DNA of 64,000 nt from Pseudomonas karstica (lineage in GTDB: Bacteria; Pseudomonadota; Gammaproteobacteria; Pseudomonadales; Pseudomonadaceae), in NCBI RefSeq assembly GCF_009707515.1, contig NZ_WLYI01000023.1, positions 1 to 64,000 of the forward strand. Reading direction: 5' to 3'. Each line of letters starts with the position of its first letter. Position 1 is the stretch's first letter. The notes below the pieces were generated by a model. It was not told where the DNA came from. It ran no database searches and saw only the letters and a program-made list of their open reading frames with translations. The translations under genes and the position numbers were made by a program. Positions 15,166-23,468 of this stretch are shown piece after piece.

Positions 15166-16647
15166 TCAACTGGCAACGGTCGCGGCCTTGGCAATGTTGG
15201 CTGCGCTGTCGAGTTGCTCCACGCCCCAGCACGTCGCGATCAACTTGCGTGCTTGCTCGTCCGGCAAAATGCCTTTGGCAAGGTCGAGAAACTTCGCCTC
15301 CAGCTGTTGATCGGTCATCGGCACTTCAAGGCTACCAATGGCATGCTTGATAAACTTGTGAAGGGTGCGCCCGTCTTTCAAGGTAATGGTCATGTCGACC
15401 TGCTCTGGCTTGATGGCAGGGTCGATGTTGGCAATCACCTTGTCACGCAGGGCAATAACAGTCGGGTCCAGCACAGCGCTGTCGCTGTATTGGCGCTCCC
15501 CGGCCGCCCCCTGGATAATGGCGACCGCCACCGAATGGTAGATGCTGAACTTGCCCTCAAGGCCTATCTTCGGTGTTTTTTTGCCGGTCAACTCAAGCAC
15601 GAGGGGATGCACTTTAAGGTCAACGCGAGCGATCTGGTCGGCAGTCAGCGAGTTTTCATTTCGCAGTTGGATAGCGGCGTCGATGGCGGGGTGAATCACG
15701 ATGCCGCATGCGAACGGTTTGTAGGTGTTGAGCGCTGATTCATAGCGGCTGCCCAGGCCGTCGGTGATTTCGGAAAAGTCCTGCTTGGTGCTGATGGTAT
15801 GCGCCCAGCCACGTTTGGCTTCAATCATCGCCTCTGAGCTGGTGAAGTCCTTGGCTGCCAGCAAGGCCGCGAACAAGCCATTGCTGGCTGCCCGCCCTGG
15901 GTTGAAACTTTTATTCATCGAACCAAAGGATTCACGCAAGCCCACCGGCTGCGATGCCGCAAGACCCAAGGCCCAGACCATCTGCTGTTCAGTCAGGCCG
16001 AGCAGTTTGCCGGCCGCCGCTGCGGCGCCGAAGACACCCGCAGTGCCTGTGATGTGCCACCCCGTGTCGTAGTGATTGGGATAGACCGAATTGCCGATAC
16101 GGCACTCTGTTTCGACCCCAAGGATCAGTGCATTAAGGAATTCCTTGCCTGTCACCGGGTGATATTCCGAGAGCGCCAGAATCGCCGAAACCACCGGACC
16201 GGCAGGATGGATGATGGTCTTGAGGTGCGTGTCGTCGAAATCGAAGATATGGCCGGCAACGCCATTCAAGAACGCCGCATTCATGACGTCGAAACGTTCC
16301 GAGCGGCCCAGCAGGCTCGACTGCGCGGGCCCGGAAAATGGCGCCAAGGCCGCGATGGCACGATCGAGGGTTTCATGGTGTGAGCCGCCCACGGCTACGC
16401 CCACCCAGTTGAGTAAGGTCCGTGTACCTTCCCGGCGAACGTTATCGGGAAGGTCTTCGTAACGCGCTTGCACAATGTAGCGCGCAAGAATACGGGTGAC
16501 ACCCTGGCCATCAGCCCCCGGCTTGGCAACCGGATGGGTGGGTGCCTGCTTGGCGGCCTCGGCTGCAAATGTCAGGCCTGGGGTGGCCGCAGCGATTGAG
16601 GCAAGGGCCCCAACCTTCAAAAGACTGCGACGATTGAAAGCGTTCAT
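15166..16647 (-). CDS. MmgE/PrpD-family protein with a Tat signal peptide
   Basis: A 493-residue protein. The N-terminus MNAFNRRSLLKVGALASIAAATPGLTFA is a twin-arginine signal (NRRSLLK) with a cleavage-like ending, so the protein is predicted to be exported folded. The remainder is MmgE/PrpD, the fold of 2-methylcitrate dehydratase and cis-aconitate decarboxylase: FDFDDTHLKTIIHPAGPV near residue 140, GWHITGTAGVFGAAAAAGKLLGL, and GLRESFGSMNKSFNPGRAASNG. Family members are normally cytoplasmic. The start was chosen at the Met preceded by AAAGGAG. It is divergent from a LysR gene, its likely regulator. The substrate is unknown. Confidence 0.85.
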   Translation of the reverse strand: MNAFNRRSLLKVGALASIAAATPGLTFAAEAAKQAPTHPVAKPGADGQGVTRILARYIVQARYEDLPDNVRREGTRTLLNWVGVAVGGSHHETLDRAIAALAPFSGPAQSSLLGRSERFDVMNAAFLNGVAGHIFDFDDTHLKTIIHPAGPVVSAILALSEYHPVTGKEFLNALILGVETECRIGNSVYPNHYDTGWHITGTAGVFGAAAAAGKLLGLTEQQMVWALGLAASQPVGLRESFGSMNKSFNPGRAASNGLFAALLAAKDFTSSEAMIEAKRGWAHTISTKQDFSEITDGLGSRYESALNTYKPFACGIVIHPAIDAAIQLRNENSLTADQIARVDLKVHPLVLELTGKKTPKIGLEGKFSIYHSVAVAIIQGAAGERQYSDSAVLDPTVIALRDKVIANIDPAIKPEQVDMTITLKDGRTLHKFIKHAIGSLEVPMTDQQLEAKFLDLAKGILPDEQARKLIATCWGVEQLDSAANIAKAATVAS

Positions 16648-16757
16648 GATGCGTGTGCTCCTTTGCTTATCGTTGTCTGGCGGCACATGCTGGATGCGCA
16701 CTGAACGATCATGAAGGAAGCGGATCAGCATGTTAATTGCAAGAATCGGATGGACTT

Positions 16758-17672
16758 ATGCGCAGCGGACATAAAATAGAAATGAGTGACCTGCACTCGT
16801 TCGTGACGGTGGCCGAGCGTGGCAGCTTCAGCGCCGCCGCACTGGACCTGCACCTGTCGCAGCCTGCCCTCTCCCGCCGTATCGCCAAGCTGGAGAGCAC
16901 CCTGGGCGTGTGCTTGATCGAACGAACCACGCGGCGGGTCGACCTTACGGCTGTCGGGCGTGACTTCGCCCGCAAAGCCCGGGAGGTGCTCAACGCCTTC
17001 GAGTCTTCACTCCTGGGGATCAATGAGGGAACCAGCCATCTTTATGGCGAAGTGACCGTCGCCTGCGTGCCTTCTGCCGTCATCCATTTTCTGCCCGACG
17101 TGCTCAAGGAGTATCGCCGCCTCTATCCTAGAATCCTGGTCCGTGTGATGGATGAGGGCGCGAGCCATGCGCTTTCGAGCGTCGTTCGAAGTGAGGCAGA
17201 CTTCGGAATCAATTATATCGGGGCGCAAGAAATCAACATCGAATTCAAGCCGATGTTCAAAGAGCGCTTTGTGCTTGCCTGCCTGGATGATCATCCGCTG
17301 GCCGCACAGCCTTCGGTGACCTGGGCAGAGATACAGGAATACGATTACATCGCCGTCGCCAAGGCCAGCGGCAACCGCTTTCTTCTGGACCTGGCACTGG
17401 CGGACGTTCCCACATTGCCACACCCCGTCTGCGAAGCGAGGCACGTGAGGACAGTGGTCGACATGGTGGAGGCCGGGCTGGGAGTCGCGGCCGTACCGCT
17501 GCTGGCAATACCCCGACCAAGCGCACACTCCAGGTTGCGCAGCATTCCTCTGGAAGCACCGCAGGTTTTCCGTACCCTGGGCCTGATCCGTCGCCGGGGG
17601 CGGGTGCTGTCTCATGCTGCCGAACAGTTGTACGCAATGATCCAGCAATGGTCGATGGAGAGAAAAGATTGA
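16758..17672 (+). CDS. LysR-family regulator, divergent from MmgE/PrpD gene
   Basis: A roughly 304-residue LysR regulator. The winged helix is MSDLHSFVTVAERGSFSAAALDLHLSQPALSRRIAKLESTLGVCLIERTTRRVDLTAVG and the effector domain follows (ACVPSAVIHFLPDVLKEYRRLYPRI). Start options are TTG 16737, ATG 16758 and ATG 16782; 16758 was chosen for a GGATGGA element upstream, though 16782 gives the conventional LysR N-terminus. It diverges from the exported MmgE/PrpD gene and probably regulates it. Confidence 0.85.
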   Translation: MRSGHKIEMSDLHSFVTVAERGSFSAAALDLHLSQPALSRRIAKLESTLGVCLIERTTRRVDLTAVGRDFARKAREVLNAFESSLLGINEGTSHLYGEVTVACVPSAVIHFLPDVLKEYRRLYPRILVRVMDEGASHALSSVVRSEADFGINYIGAQEINIEFKPMFKERFVLACLDDHPLAAQPSVTWAEIQEYDYIAVAKASGNRFLLDLALADVPTLPHPVCEARHVRTVVDMVEAGLGVAAVPLLAIPRPSAHSRLRSIPLEAPQVFRTLGLIRRRGRVLSHAAEQLYAMIQQWSMERKD

Positions 17673-17796
17673 GTGGCTTGCTGACCCACCAAAGCGAACC
17701 CGGGACTGAGCCGATCAGGCAGAACAGTTCGGGGCAGATCATTTCAAGTGGAAGCGATTGACCTTAACTTCAGGCCCCCAATGCACCCACGATTTT

Positions 17797-18735
17797 TCAC
17801 CCTGAACCTGCACGCGTGGGCAGAGTAATCTGCGGCACATGCTGGATCATCAGCTCAATGACCCAGTCCATGAACACGCGTAATTTTCGGCTGACATGGC
17901 GGTTCGGCGCATAAGCCATGTATAGCGGCATCGACGCGATGTCCCAGTCCTCGAACAGCGGCACAAGTTCGCCGCTCGCCACTGGCTGCAAAGCCATATA
18001 CCGCGGTAGCCATAGTACCCCCAGGCCAGCCTGACCAGCGGCTAGATAGGCATTGCCATCGTCCACGGCCAGCACATGTCGGCCGTGGACTTCCAACTGC
18101 TCGCCCATGCGCCGCAAGGTGTAAGGAAGCGCTTTGCCTGTCCGCGCCCATCGATACCCCACGATACGATGCTCGCCTTCCTGCAATTCGCGCGGATGTG
18201 TTGGTATGCCATGGAGGGCCAGGTACGTGGGCGCTGCGTACACGCCCAGCGGCAGGTCGGCAATGTGCCGCGCCACCAGGGAGGTGTCGGTGATTTCTCC
18301 GCCACGAATCACACAATCCACGCTCTCATCGATCAGGCTCACATGACGGTCGCTCACGCCCAGGTCTAGCTGGATGTCCGGGTAGCGCTCATGGAATGCC
18401 GGTAGCGCCGGAATCAGTAGCAACCGAGCCAGCGGACTGGGCACATCCACCCGCAGGCGCCCACGCGGCGCAGCTGCGGCGCTGGATAGCGCGGTTTCAG
18501 CATCATCTAGCGCCGCCAACAAGAGCTGCACCCGCTCGTAGTAGACGGCGCCATCAGCGGTCACCTTCACCTTGCGCGTGGTGCGATTGAGCAGCTTCAC
18601 ACGCAAGCGCGCCTCCAGTTGCTGGACGAGTTGGCTCACTGTGGTTTTGCTCATGTGCAAGGTGTGGGCGGCCCGAGTAAAGCTACCGGTTTCTACCACC
18701 CGCGCGAAGGCTTGCATGGCGTCGAAACGATCCAT
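17797..18735 (-). CDS. LysR-family regulator (CrgA/YafC-like), divergent from ridA
   Basis: A 312-residue LysR protein starting MDRFDAMQAFARVVETGSFTRAAHTLHMSKTTVSQLVQQLEARLRVKLLNRTTRKV, the N-terminus of the large CrgA-like group. The effector domain shows VDVPSPLARLLLIPALPAFHERYPDIQLDLGVSDR and CVIRGG. It is divergent from the RidA-family gene 116 bases away, which is its probable target. The ligand is unknown. Confidence 0.87.
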   Translation of the reverse strand: MDRFDAMQAFARVVETGSFTRAAHTLHMSKTTVSQLVQQLEARLRVKLLNRTTRKVKVTADGAVYYERVQLLLAALDDAETALSSAAAAPRGRLRVDVPSPLARLLLIPALPAFHERYPDIQLDLGVSDRHVSLIDESVDCVIRGGEITDTSLVARHIADLPLGVYAAPTYLALHGIPTHPRELQEGEHRIVGYRWARTGKALPYTLRRMGEQLEVHGRHVLAVDDGNAYLAAGQAGLGVLWLPRYMALQPVASGELVPLFEDWDIASMPLYMAYAPNRHVSRKLRVFMDWVIELMIQHVPQITLPTRAGSG

Positions 18736-18851
18736 GGGGGCTCCCTATTGTTTGGGAATTACAAACAGTAATGGCCAGCATTGCCTGTTTATCGGGCCCG
18801 AGCAAGCGCCGTAAGGTGTTTATGTCGTTTCCCAACTGCTGGAGTTTTCCG

Positions 18852-19247
18852 ATGAACCAACGAGATGTTGTATTTCCCGCCGGCCGCCAGGCCCTTTATG
18901 AGAAAAACCGTTATTCACCAGCGGTACGCGCCAATGGCTTGCTCTTTGTTTCCGGCCAAGTCGGCAGCCGTGAAGATGGTTCACCCGAACCAGAGCTCAA
19001 GGCACAAGTTCGACGCGCTTTCGAGAACCTCAACGCGGTGCTGGCCGCCGCCGGGTGCAGCTTTGATGATGTCCAGGACGTTACCGTCTTCATGGTTGAG
19101 CCGCAGAAGATCTTCGAACAGGTATGGGAGGTCGTACCGGAGTATTGGGGCGAGGCGCCCTTTCCCACGGTAACGGCGGTAGGGGTCACTTGGCTGTACG
19201 GTTTCGATGTTGAGATCAAGGTTGTCGCAAAACTTCCTGACGCCTAG
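18852..19247 (+). CDS. RidA/YjgF-family protein
   Basis: A 131-residue member of the RidA family, which hydrolyses reactive enamine/imine intermediates made by PLP enzymes or acts in related catabolic steps. Visible features are YSPAVRANGLLFVSGQVG near the N-terminus and the characteristic block QVRRAFENLNAVLAAAGCSFDDVQDVTVFMVEPQ. The catalytic Arg usually found near residue 105 is absent: here the corresponding stretch is PFPTVTAVGVTWLYG, so this is a Rid subfamily member rather than canonical RidA. The start was placed at MNQRDV. It is divergent from a LysR gene. Confidence 0.85.
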   Translation: MNQRDVVFPAGRQALYEKNRYSPAVRANGLLFVSGQVGSREDGSPEPELKAQVRRAFENLNAVLAAAGCSFDDVQDVTVFMVEPQKIFEQVWEVVPEYWGEAPFPTVTAVGVTWLYGFDVEIKVVAKLPDA

Positions 19248-19395
19248 ATTAATGAGCCGTTGCAGGCTCGCCGACGCCCGGACTCACCTGCCGAAAAACC
19301 TCGCAATACCTCCATCCTGCAGCGGTGCACCGCACTCTTACACTGCATACAGCCACTGTCGAAACACCGGCTATCGACCGTTGGTAGGTAGAGTG

Positions 19396-19423
19396 TTGAT
19401 AATTTATTCTCAGTGGTTATAGT
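19396..19423 (+). promoter_or_regulatory. Candidate sigma-70 promoter of hicAB
   Basis: TTGATA (19396-19401) and TATAGT (19418-19423) are separated by 16 bases, about 30 bases ahead of the hicA start. The rest of 19248-19450 shows no gene. Confidence 0.4.
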
Positions 19424-19451
19424 CGCCACTAACACACCACAAGGAGGTGAT

Positions 19452-19634
19452 GTGGACAGCCGATATTTGATAGGTCATATCGTCGCGGACGGCTGGTACC
19501 TGGTGCGGATCAGAGGCAGTCACCATCATTTCAAGCACCCGACAAAGCCTGGGCTGGTAACGATTCCTCACCCCAGGAAAGACCTGCTGGACAAGACCGC
19601 GAAGAGCATTCTGAAACAAGCCCTGCTCAGTTGA
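19452..19634 (+). CDS. hicA: HicA-family mRNA interferase toxin
   Basis: A 60-residue toxin with the double-stranded RNA-binding-like HicA fold: DSRYLIGHIVADGWYLVRIRGSHHHFKHP, where the His cluster after RGS holds the catalytic His, then VTIPHPRKDLLDKTAKSILKQA. HicA cleaves mRNA until bound by HicB. A GTG start is inferred because AAGGAGG lies four bases upstream and no ATG fits the frame. It is 25 bases ahead of hicB. Confidence 0.88.
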   Translation: MDSRYLIGHIVADGWYLVRIRGSHHHFKHPTKPGLVTIPHPRKDLLDKTAKSILKQALLS

Positions 19635-19659
19635 CAATCGCCCCTGGAGAACGACGAAC

Positions 19660-20070
19660 ATGCTGTACCCCATTGCAATTTCAACCGGTGACGAGGACCA
19701 CGCCTGGGGTGTGGAAGTACCGGATATTCCTGGCTGCTTTTCGGCCGGTGATGACCTGGATGACGCCATGGCCATGGCCCGGGAAGCCATCGAAGGCCAC
19801 TTCGAGATCCTCGCGGAAGAGGGTGCGCCAATTCCCAGTGCGCAAAAAGTCACGTTGCACGCGGCCAATCCGCAGTACGCCGGCTGCACTTGGGCGGTGG
19901 TGGACATTGATGTCACCAAATACCTGGGCAAGGCGCAGAAACTCAACATCACCCTGCCCGGCTACCTGCTGAACCGTATTGATGAATATGTGTTGCACCA
20001 CCCGGAAGAGAAAAGCCGCTCGGGCTTTCTTGCCTCGGCGGCGCTCAAGGTGCTGCAACAGGATCGGTAA
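19660..20070 (+). CDS. hicB: HicB-family antitoxin
   Basis: A 136-residue antitoxin. The N-terminal partial RNase H-like HicB domain is MLYPIAISTGDEDHAWGVEVPDIPGCFSAGDDLDDAMAMAREAIEGHFE, which masks the HicA active site. The C-terminal ribbon-helix-helix KLNITLPGYLLNRIDEYV...SRSGFLASAALKVLQ binds operator DNA. It follows hicA directly in the usual toxin-first order. It should repress its own promoter. The following 256 bases (20071-20326) hold no gene I can support. Confidence 0.92.
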   Translation: MLYPIAISTGDEDHAWGVEVPDIPGCFSAGDDLDDAMAMAREAIEGHFEILAEEGAPIPSAQKVTLHAANPQYAGCTWAVVDIDVTKYLGKAQKLNITLPGYLLNRIDEYVLHHPEEKSRSGFLASAALKVLQQDR

Positions 20071-20326
20071 AGGCATTTTGAGAAAGTTCTGAATGCAGCG
20101 GTGGGGGGTAGACCGGGATGATCGTCAAGCCCTCAAAAACACTGAATCAGGAACAATCAGGATGCTTTCGTCAAACCAACACAGTTCAAAAGCCGTACTC
20201 AAGAAGGTAGTGGCTTTGGTGCTGCTCCTCCCACGAATTTGACCGCAAGAAACGCAGTTCCCCCATGGGCTGGCCGATCTAAAGTGGTGTTGTACTTTTC
20301 ACACCCGCCCATCAAGGAGTCCGATC

Positions 20327-20827
20327 ATGTCTTATGAATATAAACTCATGCCCTCGCCGGTCGGCCAACTGACCCTTGTGGCCAGGCGCGGGAAACTCGC
20401 GGCCATCCTATGGGAAAACGAGCGCGCCAATCGCGTGTGCCTGGGGCCGTTGCAGGAGGCCGTCGACAATCCAGTATTGCTGGAAACCGAGCGGCAGTTG
20501 AGAGAGTACTTCGCCGGCACCCGCAACCGTTTCGAGCTGGAACTGGACTTTGCCGGTACCGACTTCCAGAAGAAAGTCTGGCAGGCGTTGTTGACCATTC
20601 CACACGGCGAAACCCGCAGCTACAGCCAGATCGCCTTGCAGATTGGCAACCCCAAAGCGGTGCGTGCGGTGGGCGCCGCCAACGGGCGCAACCCGATCTC
20701 GATTGTTACGCCGTGCCACCGGGTAATTGGTGCGTCGGGCGGGTTGACCGGGTTCGCTGGTGGCCTTGAGGCCAAGCAGTATTTGCTGGAGCTGGAAGAT
20801 GGCGCTCAAACGACAATCGCCGTCTGA
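20327..20827 (+). CDS. ogt: Methylated-DNA--protein-cysteine methyltransferase
   Basis: A 166-residue suicide repair protein that transfers alkyl groups from O6-alkylguanine to its own Cys130, in the motif IVTPCHRVIG. RAVGAANGRNP supplies the DNA-binding Arg finger helix and Asn hinge. The single-domain length fits Ogt rather than Ada. It has a ribosome-binding site (AAGGAG) before MSYEYKLMPSPVG. It is convergent with the hydroxyproline locus. Confidence 0.93.
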   Translation: MSYEYKLMPSPVGQLTLVARRGKLAAILWENERANRVCLGPLQEAVDNPVLLETERQLREYFAGTRNRFELELDFAGTDFQKKVWQALLTIPHGETRSYSQIALQIGNPKAVRAVGAANGRNPISIVTPCHRVIGASGGLTGFAGGLEAKQYLLELEDGAQTTIAV

Positions 20828-20861
20828 CGCCTGATCGTTCCCTCGCTCTGCGTGGGAACGA

Positions 20862-21869
20862 TCAATCAAGCAGGGCTCGAATGTCTTCCAGCAACGCCTT
20901 CGGGATCTCAACCCCGCTCTTCAAACTCCGCGCCCTCGCCTCGAACCTGCGCTGCGAAGGCAACCGCGCCCCCTGCCCGGTAATCGCCTCAAACATCCCT
21001 TCCGCCCGCTGCAAGCCTTGTTCATATTCCTCCCCCAGGAACACCTTGGGATCGAACGCCAACACCAACTCCCCATGGCACGGCGCCGCCCCCACGCCGC
21101 CATCAAAGGCCATGGATTCAGCACTGGTCAGGTCCCCGATCAACGCACCCGCCAGCAATTCGATCATCGCGGCCAACGCCGAGCCTTTATGGCCGCCGAA
21201 GGTTTGCATGGCGCCTTTCAAGGCAGCATTGGCATCGGTGGTGGGTTGGCCGTCCGCGTCGATGGCCCAATGTGCAGGAATTTCCAGCCCCTGGCGGGCA
21301 TGGAGTTCGATATCACCTCGAGCGATTGCGCTGGTGGCAAAGTCAAAGACGAAGGGATTACCACCTGGCCGAGGCCAGGCAAATGCCAGCGGGTTGGTAC
21401 CGAACACCGGCTTGCTCCCCCCCTCCGGCGCAACCCAGCTGTGGCTGGGGTTCATGGCAATGCCCACCAGGCCGGCTGCGGCGATGGCTTCGACCTCTGG
21501 CCACAGGGCCGAGAAGTGGAAGCAGCGCTTGATGGCCATGGCCGCGAGCCCTTGGCTACGGGCTTTATCCACCAGTAACGGCAGGCCCGCCTGAAAGCTC
21601 AACAATGAGTAACCGTAGTGCGCGTCCACTTCAACCACACCCGCCGAAAGGTGGCGCACGCTGGGCACGGCCAGCGGATCAACCTTGCCTTGACGCAAGG
21701 AGCGCACGCAGCCCAGCAGGCGGTAAACCCCATGGGAATGGCATTCGTCGCGCTGGGCGCAGGTAATGACCTGGGCAATGGCTTCAGCGTGGGCCTCGGA
21801 CAGTCCGTGATGGGTCAGCACGTTCAACGCCAGGTCATGGACGGCTGACAGTGAAAGGCGCTCAGTCAT
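20862..21869 (-). CDS. lhpD: Ldh/malate dehydrogenase-2 family NAD(P)H imine reductase, probable delta1-pyrroline-2-carboxylate reductase
   Basis: A 335-residue member of the malate/L-lactate/ureidoglycolate dehydrogenase family, which includes DpkA/LhpD cyclic-imine reductases. Marks are the N-terminal DECHSHGVYRLLGCVRSLRQG (with family His), NPSHSWVAPEGG, and GTNPLAFAWPRPGGNPFVFDFATS. The start at MTERLSLSAVHDL was chosen because the longer frame is not homologous. It overlaps the upstream dehydrogenase by eight bases. In a hydroxyproline locus it would reduce pyrroline-2-carboxylate to L-proline, as in trans-3-hydroxyproline use. The exact imine is inferred. Confidence 0.8.
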   Translation of the reverse strand: MTERLSLSAVHDLALNVLTHHGLSEAHAEAIAQVITCAQRDECHSHGVYRLLGCVRSLRQGKVDPLAVPSVRHLSAGVVEVDAHYGYSLLSFQAGLPLLVDKARSQGLAAMAIKRCFHFSALWPEVEAIAAAGLVGIAMNPSHSWVAPEGGSKPVFGTNPLAFAWPRPGGNPFVFDFATSAIARGDIELHARQGLEIPAHWAIDADGQPTTDANAALKGAMQTFGGHKGSALAAMIELLAGALIGDLTSAESMAFDGGVGAAPCHGELVLAFDPKVFLGEEYEQGLQRAEGMFEAITGQGARLPSQRRFEARARSLKSGVEIPKALLEDIRALLD

Positions 21870-23439
21870 GGACACGCCCACCGTTAATCTGCCGGGGCAC
21901 GTCCAAGGGATTGGCGTCTGCCAACTCCAGCGGCAATAGTGCAGCGGGTAAATCCTGATACGACACCGGCCGCAGGAAACGCTTGATCGCCAGGCTGCCC
22001 ACCGACGTAGTGCGCGTGTCCGAGGTTGCCGGGAACGGACCGCCGTGGACCATGGCGTGCCCCACTTCAACACCCGTGCCAAAGCCGTTGACCAGCACGC
22101 GTCCGGCCTTGTTTTCCAGGGTCGGCAACAGCCCGCGTACTTGCGGGTAATCGGCCTCGCTGATGTGCAAGGCGATAGTCAGTTGGCCTTCCAGGGCGCT
22201 GATGACTTGCTTGAACTGAGCCTCGTTATTGCAGCGCACGATCAACGAGGCAGGGCCAAACACCTCTTCACGTAACGCCAGGCCCTGCAAGAAGGCCACT
22301 GCCGACGTGGCAAACAACGCCGCCCGTGCCTGATAGCGCTCCCCCTCAAGGCCCTGGCCCAATGTCTCGACCCCGGCGTGGGCCCGCAAGCGCTCCGTAC
22401 CCTGACAGTAGCTGCCATGAATCCCGGTCGTCAGCATGGTCTGGGCTGCAGCCTTCTCTAAAGCCTCGACAGCGGCCTCTTCAAACAACCGTAACGCCGG
22501 CCCATCAATTGCCAGGATCAATCCGGGGTTGGTACAAAATTGCCCGGCACCCAAGGTCAGCGACACTACAAATTCGTTCGCCATCACTGCCCCACGCTCC
22601 CTTAGCGCATGGGGCAACAGCAACACCGGATTGATCGAACTCATCTCGGCATACACCGGGATCGGTTCCTCTCGGTCCGCCGCAATATTCATCAACGCCA
22701 CACCGCCGGTTCGCGAACCGGTAAAACCCACCGCCTTGATCCGCGAGTCCCCGACCAACCCTTGGCCGATGCTGCGGCCGGTATCGAACAGTAGCGAAAA
22801 CACGCCTTCCGGCAAGCCATGGAGGCTCACTGCCTGCTGAATCGCCCGACCGACCAATTCCGATGTCCCGGGATGCGCCGAATGCGCCTTGACGATCACT
22901 GGGCAACCCGCCGCCAGCGCCGAGGCGGTATCGCCACCGGCCACAGAAAACGCCAGGGGAAAGTTCGACGCACCGAATACCGCTACCGGGCCGATGGCGA
23001 TGTTGCGCAAGCGCAGGTCCACCTTCGGCAATGGTTTGCGATCGGGCTGGGCCGGGTCAATGCGCACGTTGAGAAAGCTGCCCTGGCGCACCACCTCGGC
23101 AAACAGCCGCAATTGGCCGACCGTACGCCCACGCTCGCCTTCAATGCGGCCACGAGACAGCCCGGTTTCCTGCATGCAACGCTCGACCAGTTCGTCCCCA
23201 AGGGCGAGGATGTGGCTGGCGATACTCTCCAGAAATGCCGCACGCTGCTCCAGCGGCCGCGCGCGATAATCGTCGAAAGCGGCCTCGGCAAGCGAGCAGG
23301 CGCGGTCCAGATCCGCCAGGCCGGCGCCGCCAAACGCCGGCTCCAGGGTTTGGCCGGTGGCCGCATCCAGCCCGCGAAACTCGCCATTTTCACCGCGATA
23401 CGCGCGCTGGCCGATCAGCAGTTGACCTGTCATGGACAT
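21862..23439 (-). CDS. 2-oxoglutarate semialdehyde (2,5-dioxovalerate) dehydrogenase
   Basis: A 525-residue aldehyde dehydrogenase that oxidises 2-oxoglutarate semialdehyde to 2-oxoglutarate, the last step of hydroxyproline degradation. Visible are the catalytic Glu in YAEMSSINPVLLLP and the nucleophile in GAGQFCTNPGL, the latter a signature of the KGSADH subgroup; FGASNFPLAFSVAGGDTASALAAGCPVIVK forms the cofactor site. GAGAGG lies six bases before the chosen ATG. It is in line with the permease upstream and the Ldh-type reductase downstream. Confidence 0.9.
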   Translation of the reverse strand: MSMTGQLLIGQRAYRGENGEFRGLDAATGQTLEPAFGGAGLADLDRACSLAEAAFDDYRARPLEQRAAFLESIASHILALGDELVERCMQETGLSRGRIEGERGRTVGQLRLFAEVVRQGSFLNVRIDPAQPDRKPLPKVDLRLRNIAIGPVAVFGASNFPLAFSVAGGDTASALAAGCPVIVKAHSAHPGTSELVGRAIQQAVSLHGLPEGVFSLLFDTGRSIGQGLVGDSRIKAVGFTGSRTGGVALMNIAADREEPIPVYAEMSSINPVLLLPHALRERGAVMANEFVVSLTLGAGQFCTNPGLILAIDGPALRLFEEAAVEALEKAAAQTMLTTGIHGSYCQGTERLRAHAGVETLGQGLEGERYQARAALFATSAVAFLQGLALREEVFGPASLIVRCNNEAQFKQVISALEGQLTIALHISEADYPQVRGLLPTLENKAGRVLVNGFGTGVEVGHAMVHGGPFPATSDTRTTSVGSLAIKRFLRPVSYQDLPAALLPLELADANPLDVPRQINGGRVHD

Positions 23440-23468
23440 GGGTTACCTCTCGCTATAGGTCAGGGAAA

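Noticed and set aside
20161..20241. 26-codon frame MLSSNQHSS... between hicB and ogt
   Set aside because: It has no convincing ribosome-binding site and no signal or TM feature, and is too short to support alone.
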